Shown: piece by piece, positions 61,465-64,000 of the stretch | Numbering within the stretch: position 1 is the stretch's first letter | How the letters are laid out: the number at the start of each line of letters is the position of its first letter | NCBI RefSeq assembly: GCF_014648635.1 | Contig: NZ_BMRM01000012.1 | Coordinates: 124,001-188,000 of the forward strand | Length of the DNA stretch: 64,000 bases | Direction: 5' to 3' | Source: Streptomyces cinerochromogenes | Lineage (GTDB): Bacteria > Actinomycetota > Actinomycetes > Streptomycetales > Streptomycetaceae | Made by a program: the position numbers and the translations under genes | Notes under the pieces: model-generated | What the model was told of the DNA's origin: nothing | Databases searched by the model: none | Seen by the model: only the letters and a program-made list of their open reading frames with translations

Positions 61465-63936
61465 TTGAGTCGTGAAACTGACACTCCGTCCTCCGGGCCC
61501 AACGGGCGCGGCGGAGCCGCATACCCCTCCGGCACGCCGCCGTACGGGACCCCCTTGGCTTCCGACGACGGTACGGGCGCGGGCCGTTCGGGCGCGCGTC
61601 CGGAGGAGAAGAAGACCGAGACCACGCTGACGACCCGGATCCGGATCAACATCCCCGGGTCCCGGCCCATCCCGCCGGTCGTCGTGCGCAAGCCCGTCGG
61701 GGACGGCGAGGGCTCCGCGGACGAGGCGCCCGCCGACGAGCCGCGGCCCGCGGCCGACCGGGCGCCCGCCGCCGCGGCCTCCGAGGCCCCGGCCGAGTCC
61801 GGCGCCCAGGCGGAGGAGAAGACCAGCGACTGGTTCGCGCCCCGCAAGTCCTCGGCCCCCAAGGGCGGGCCGGGCGGCGGCGGCACGAACGGTGCCGGGA
61901 TCCCCGGCGGTTCCGCCGCGTCCGCCGCACCCTCGGGAGCCGCCGGATCCGCCGCGTCGTCCGGCGTGCCGGGCGGCCGTACGGGTGGTCCGGGAGCCTC
62001 CAAGGCCGCCGGTACCACCGGCGCGCGCCCCGGCGGCGGCCGTCCCGGCGGTGTGGTCGGCTCCATGAGCGTGCCGGGCGGCCCCCGCTCCGGCGGTTCG
62101 AACGGCAAGGGCCTGCCCGGCGCCACCGGCGGCCCCGTCGCCCCGGGACACGGCGGCGGCACCGGCTCCTTCGACGTGACCGAGGCGCTGACCGCGGGCC
62201 CGCTGGCCGGCGGCTCCCGCCCCGGCTCCGCGGGCTCCGGCGAGCCCCGCCGGGACGACCTGCCGTACTTCGCGGAAGGCCACCCGGACGGCACGGGCCA
62301 GGACGGCTTCGGCACCGGCGCGTCGGGCACCGGCGGCCAGGACGGCTTCGGCGGCGGCTTCGGCGGTCAGGACGGTCTCGGCGGCGGTGCGGCCGCCGCG
62401 CACGGGCGCGACGGCTTCGCCGGTGCCGCGGGCGGTGCCCAGGGGCACGGCGGCCCGGGCGGCGCCAGCGGCTTCAACGGACCCGGCGGCCCCGGCGGCG
62501 CCGGCGGCCCGCAGCAGGGCCCGGCCGGTCCCACCGGCGGCCCGGTCACCGGCGACGGCACCCTCGTCCCGCGGGCCGCCGGCGGCGGCCTCGGCATGGG
62601 GCCGGGCGAGCCCTTCGACGGCCCCGCGGCCGCCGGCTTCCCCGGCCGGAGCACCCCGCCGGCCCGCAGCGCCCTCACCGACATCGCCGACCTCGAAGGC
62701 ACCGGCGGCCAGGGCGGTCCCGGCGCAGGTCCCGCGGGCCGCGGTCCCGGCGCCGGGCTCAGCGACGACACCGCGATCCTCACCCCGCAGAAGCCGGCCC
62801 CGGAGCCGGGCACGCCCGGCTACCGCTCCCCGGCCGCCGACAACGTGTCCGGACACACCGTCACCAGCGGCATCCCGGTCGTCCCGAACGCGGGCAAGCC
62901 CCCGTTCGGCACCCACCCCGGCGGCCCGGCCGCGCCCGCCGCGCCGGCGCCGCAGCGGGCCTCCGCGCCCAAGGCGGCGGCCAAGCCCAAGAAGAAGGGC
63001 CGCAGCAAGCTGATGCTGCTCGCCGTCGGCGTGGTCGTCGTCGCGGGCGGTGCCTACGGCGCCGGGCTGCTGATGAACCGCACCGACGTGCCCAAGGGCA
63101 CCACCGTGCTCGGCGTCGACATCGGCGGCGGCACCCGCGACGACGCCGTCAAGAAGCTGGACGACGCCTTCGGCAGCCGGGTGAACAAGCCGCTGAAGCT
63201 GTCCGTGGGCGGCAGGACGGTCACCCTCGCGCCGGGGAACGCGGGCCTCCAGTTCGACTACCAGGCCACGGTGAGCGAGGCCGCCAAGAGCGACTACAAC
63301 CCGGTGCACGTCGTCGGTTCGCTCTTCGGGCAGAAGCGCGTGGTCGAGCCGGTCATGCCGGTGGACGAGGAGAAGCTGCAGGCCGCCCTCCAGCAGGCCG
63401 GCGGCGGCTCCGGCTCGGTCACCGACGGCACCATCACGTTCCGCTCCGGCAAGGCCGTGGCCGTCTACGGCAAGGCGGGCCGGGCCATCGACGCCGGCCG
63501 CGCGACCGACGCGGTCGAACAGGCCTACCGCAGGCTGGTGGAGACGGACGCCGCGGCCCCGGTCACCGTGCCGACCACCACCAAGCAGCCCACGGTGTCG
63601 AACGCCGAGGTCGACCGGATGATGAACGACTTCGCGAAGCCCGCGATGTCCGGCCTCGTCCGGGTGCAGACCGACGCGGTGCACAGCATCCCGTTCGGCC
63701 CGCTGTCCCTGCCGAAGATCATCAGTTTCAAGGCGGTCGACGGCAAGCTCGTGGACACGTACGACCTGAAGGCGCTCAAGCAGGCCTACGGCAGCACCTT
63801 CGACGGTGTGCAGATCCAGACCGCCACCGGGAAGCGCGGTGTGCTGCCGCAGGACGTCGTCGCCGCCCTGCGGAAGGCGCTGGTCGGCAAGACGACGGCC
63901 GAGCGGGTCGGGGTCATCGACACCAACCCCAGCTAG
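61465..63936 (+). CDS. Membrane protein with peptidoglycan-binding domain, long disordered N-terminus
   Basis: An 823-residue protein. Residues 1-~510 are low-complexity Gly/Pro/Ala (GGxGG, GQDGFGGG) with RIRINIPGSRPIPPVVVRKPVG near 55-75. Then KPKKKGRSKLMLLAVGVVVVAGGAYGAGLLM is a single basic-flanked membrane helix (~512-540). An outer domain follows (GTTVLGVDIGGGTRDDAVKKLDDAFG, PLKLSVGGRTVTLAPGNAGLQFDY, RAIDAGRATDAVEQAYRRLV) matching PG_binding_4. It probably contacts the cell wall while the long tail stays in the cytoplasm. TTG start at 61465 follows GGGAGA; there is no better in-frame start nearby. Confidence 0.78.
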   Translation: MSRETDTPSSGPNGRGGAAYPSGTPPYGTPLASDDGTGAGRSGARPEEKKTETTLTTRIRINIPGSRPIPPVVVRKPVGDGEGSADEAPADEPRPAADRAPAAAASEAPAESGAQAEEKTSDWFAPRKSSAPKGGPGGGGTNGAGIPGGSAASAAPSGAAGSAASSGVPGGRTGGPGASKAAGTTGARPGGGRPGGVVGSMSVPGGPRSGGSNGKGLPGATGGPVAPGHGGGTGSFDVTEALTAGPLAGGSRPGSAGSGEPRRDDLPYFAEGHPDGTGQDGFGTGASGTGGQDGFGGGFGGQDGLGGGAAAAHGRDGFAGAAGGAQGHGGPGGASGFNGPGGPGGAGGPQQGPAGPTGGPVTGDGTLVPRAAGGGLGMGPGEPFDGPAAAGFPGRSTPPARSALTDIADLEGTGGQGGPGAGPAGRGPGAGLSDDTAILTPQKPAPEPGTPGYRSPAADNVSGHTVTSGIPVVPNAGKPPFGTHPGGPAAPAAPAPQRASAPKAAAKPKKKGRSKLMLLAVGVVVVAGGAYGAGLLMNRTDVPKGTTVLGVDIGGGTRDDAVKKLDDAFGSRVNKPLKLSVGGRTVTLAPGNAGLQFDYQATVSEAAKSDYNPVHVVGSLFGQKRVVEPVMPVDEEKLQAALQQAGGGSGSVTDGTITFRSGKAVAVYGKAGRAIDAGRATDAVEQAYRRLVETDAAAPVTVPTTTKQPTVSNAEVDRMMNDFAKPAMSGLVRVQTDAVHSIPFGPLSLPKIISFKAVDGKLVDTYDLKALKQAYGSTFDGVQIQTATGKRGVLPQDVVAALRKALVGKTTAERVGVIDTNPS

Positions 63937-63949
63937 CCGGCCCGGTCCA

Positions 63950-63979
63950 GGGGGCGCCCTCCTCAAGGGGGGCGCCCCC
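63950..63979 (+). terminator. Terminator after PG-binding protein gene
   Basis: GGGGGCGCCC (63950-63959) and GGGCGCCCCC (63970-63979) form a 10-bp perfect stem with a 10-base loop, 13 bases after the stop. Confidence 0.8.
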
Positions 63980-64000
63980 TCTGCACGTCCGTCATCCGAC

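Noticed and set aside
60811..63966. 1051-codon minus-strand frame opposite the PG-binding protein
   Set aside because: Antisense of a Gly/Pro-rich repeat gene; the plus strand shows a membrane helix and a recognisable outer domain.

Overview
The window is a high-GC actinobacterial chromosome segment, almost certainly from a Streptomyces. The support is strong GC bias at third codon positions, frequent GTG starts with GTGA/TGATG stop-start overlaps, a SpoIIE-type PP2C phosphatase with PAS/GAF/HATPase domains, single-domain HATPase genes, mycothiol synthesis (mshB), and a five-gene permease operon in the order of the S. coelicolor bldK locus. From memory, sdh - typA - bldKABCDE - further oligopeptide ABC genes - S9 peptidase - mshB matches the S. 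coelicolor SCO5106-SCO5126 neighbourhood; this was not checked by a search.

Layout. (1) 0.08-8.1 kb, accessory: a PIN toxin/RHH antitoxin pair, a HEAT-repeat protein and a CPCC protein on the minus strand, then a plus-strand polymorphic-toxin locus with an SseB-like protein, a helical ESX/T7SS-type partner, a 1554-aa RHS toxin ending in a restriction-endonuclease-fold domain, and an Imm7-family immunity protein. (2) 8.2-24.2 kb, mixed housekeeping and regulatory genes: DUF1266 protein, HxlR regulator with a divergent MFS exporter, serpin, DUF4190 membrane protein, GntR regulator, small SPOR-like protein, NUDIX hydrolase, HATPase, PAS-GAF-SpoIIE-HATPase phosphatase, a TPM-like membrane protein lacking its TPM domain, a membrane-anchored glycosidase-like protein and a phosphotransferase. 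(3) 24.2-28.1 kb: an Sdh1-type succinate dehydrogenase operon (small protein, sdhC, sdhA, sdhB). (4) 28.4-32.9 kb: an oversized peptide-binding lipoprotein and typA. (5) 33.4-57.4 kb: three complete oligopeptide ABC transporters. bldKABCDE is on the plus strand, a paralogous operon with the same gene order lies on the minus strand, and a third is on the plus strand. Between the first two sits a compact module (39.77-44.28 kb) of GNAT, kinase-like, DUF6875-like, unknown, HATPase and XRE/TPR genes, followed by a methyltransferase. (6) 57.5-63.9 kb: an S9 (DPP IV-like) peptidase, a small membrane protein, mshB, a DUF6113 protein and a peptidoglycan-binding-domain membrane protein.

Functional picture. 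The segment joins respiratory metabolism and a translation GTPase to a hotspot of peptide import and peptide degradation, consistent with BldK-type uptake of extracellular peptides during development. The least explained part is the GNAT-to-XRE module. It is bounded by an exact 20-bp direct repeat that forms the stop codon and last codons of two unrelated genes, which looks like the footprint of an insertion at a gene 3' end. No CRISPR array, insertion sequence, integrase, rRNA or convincing tRNA gene was seen.
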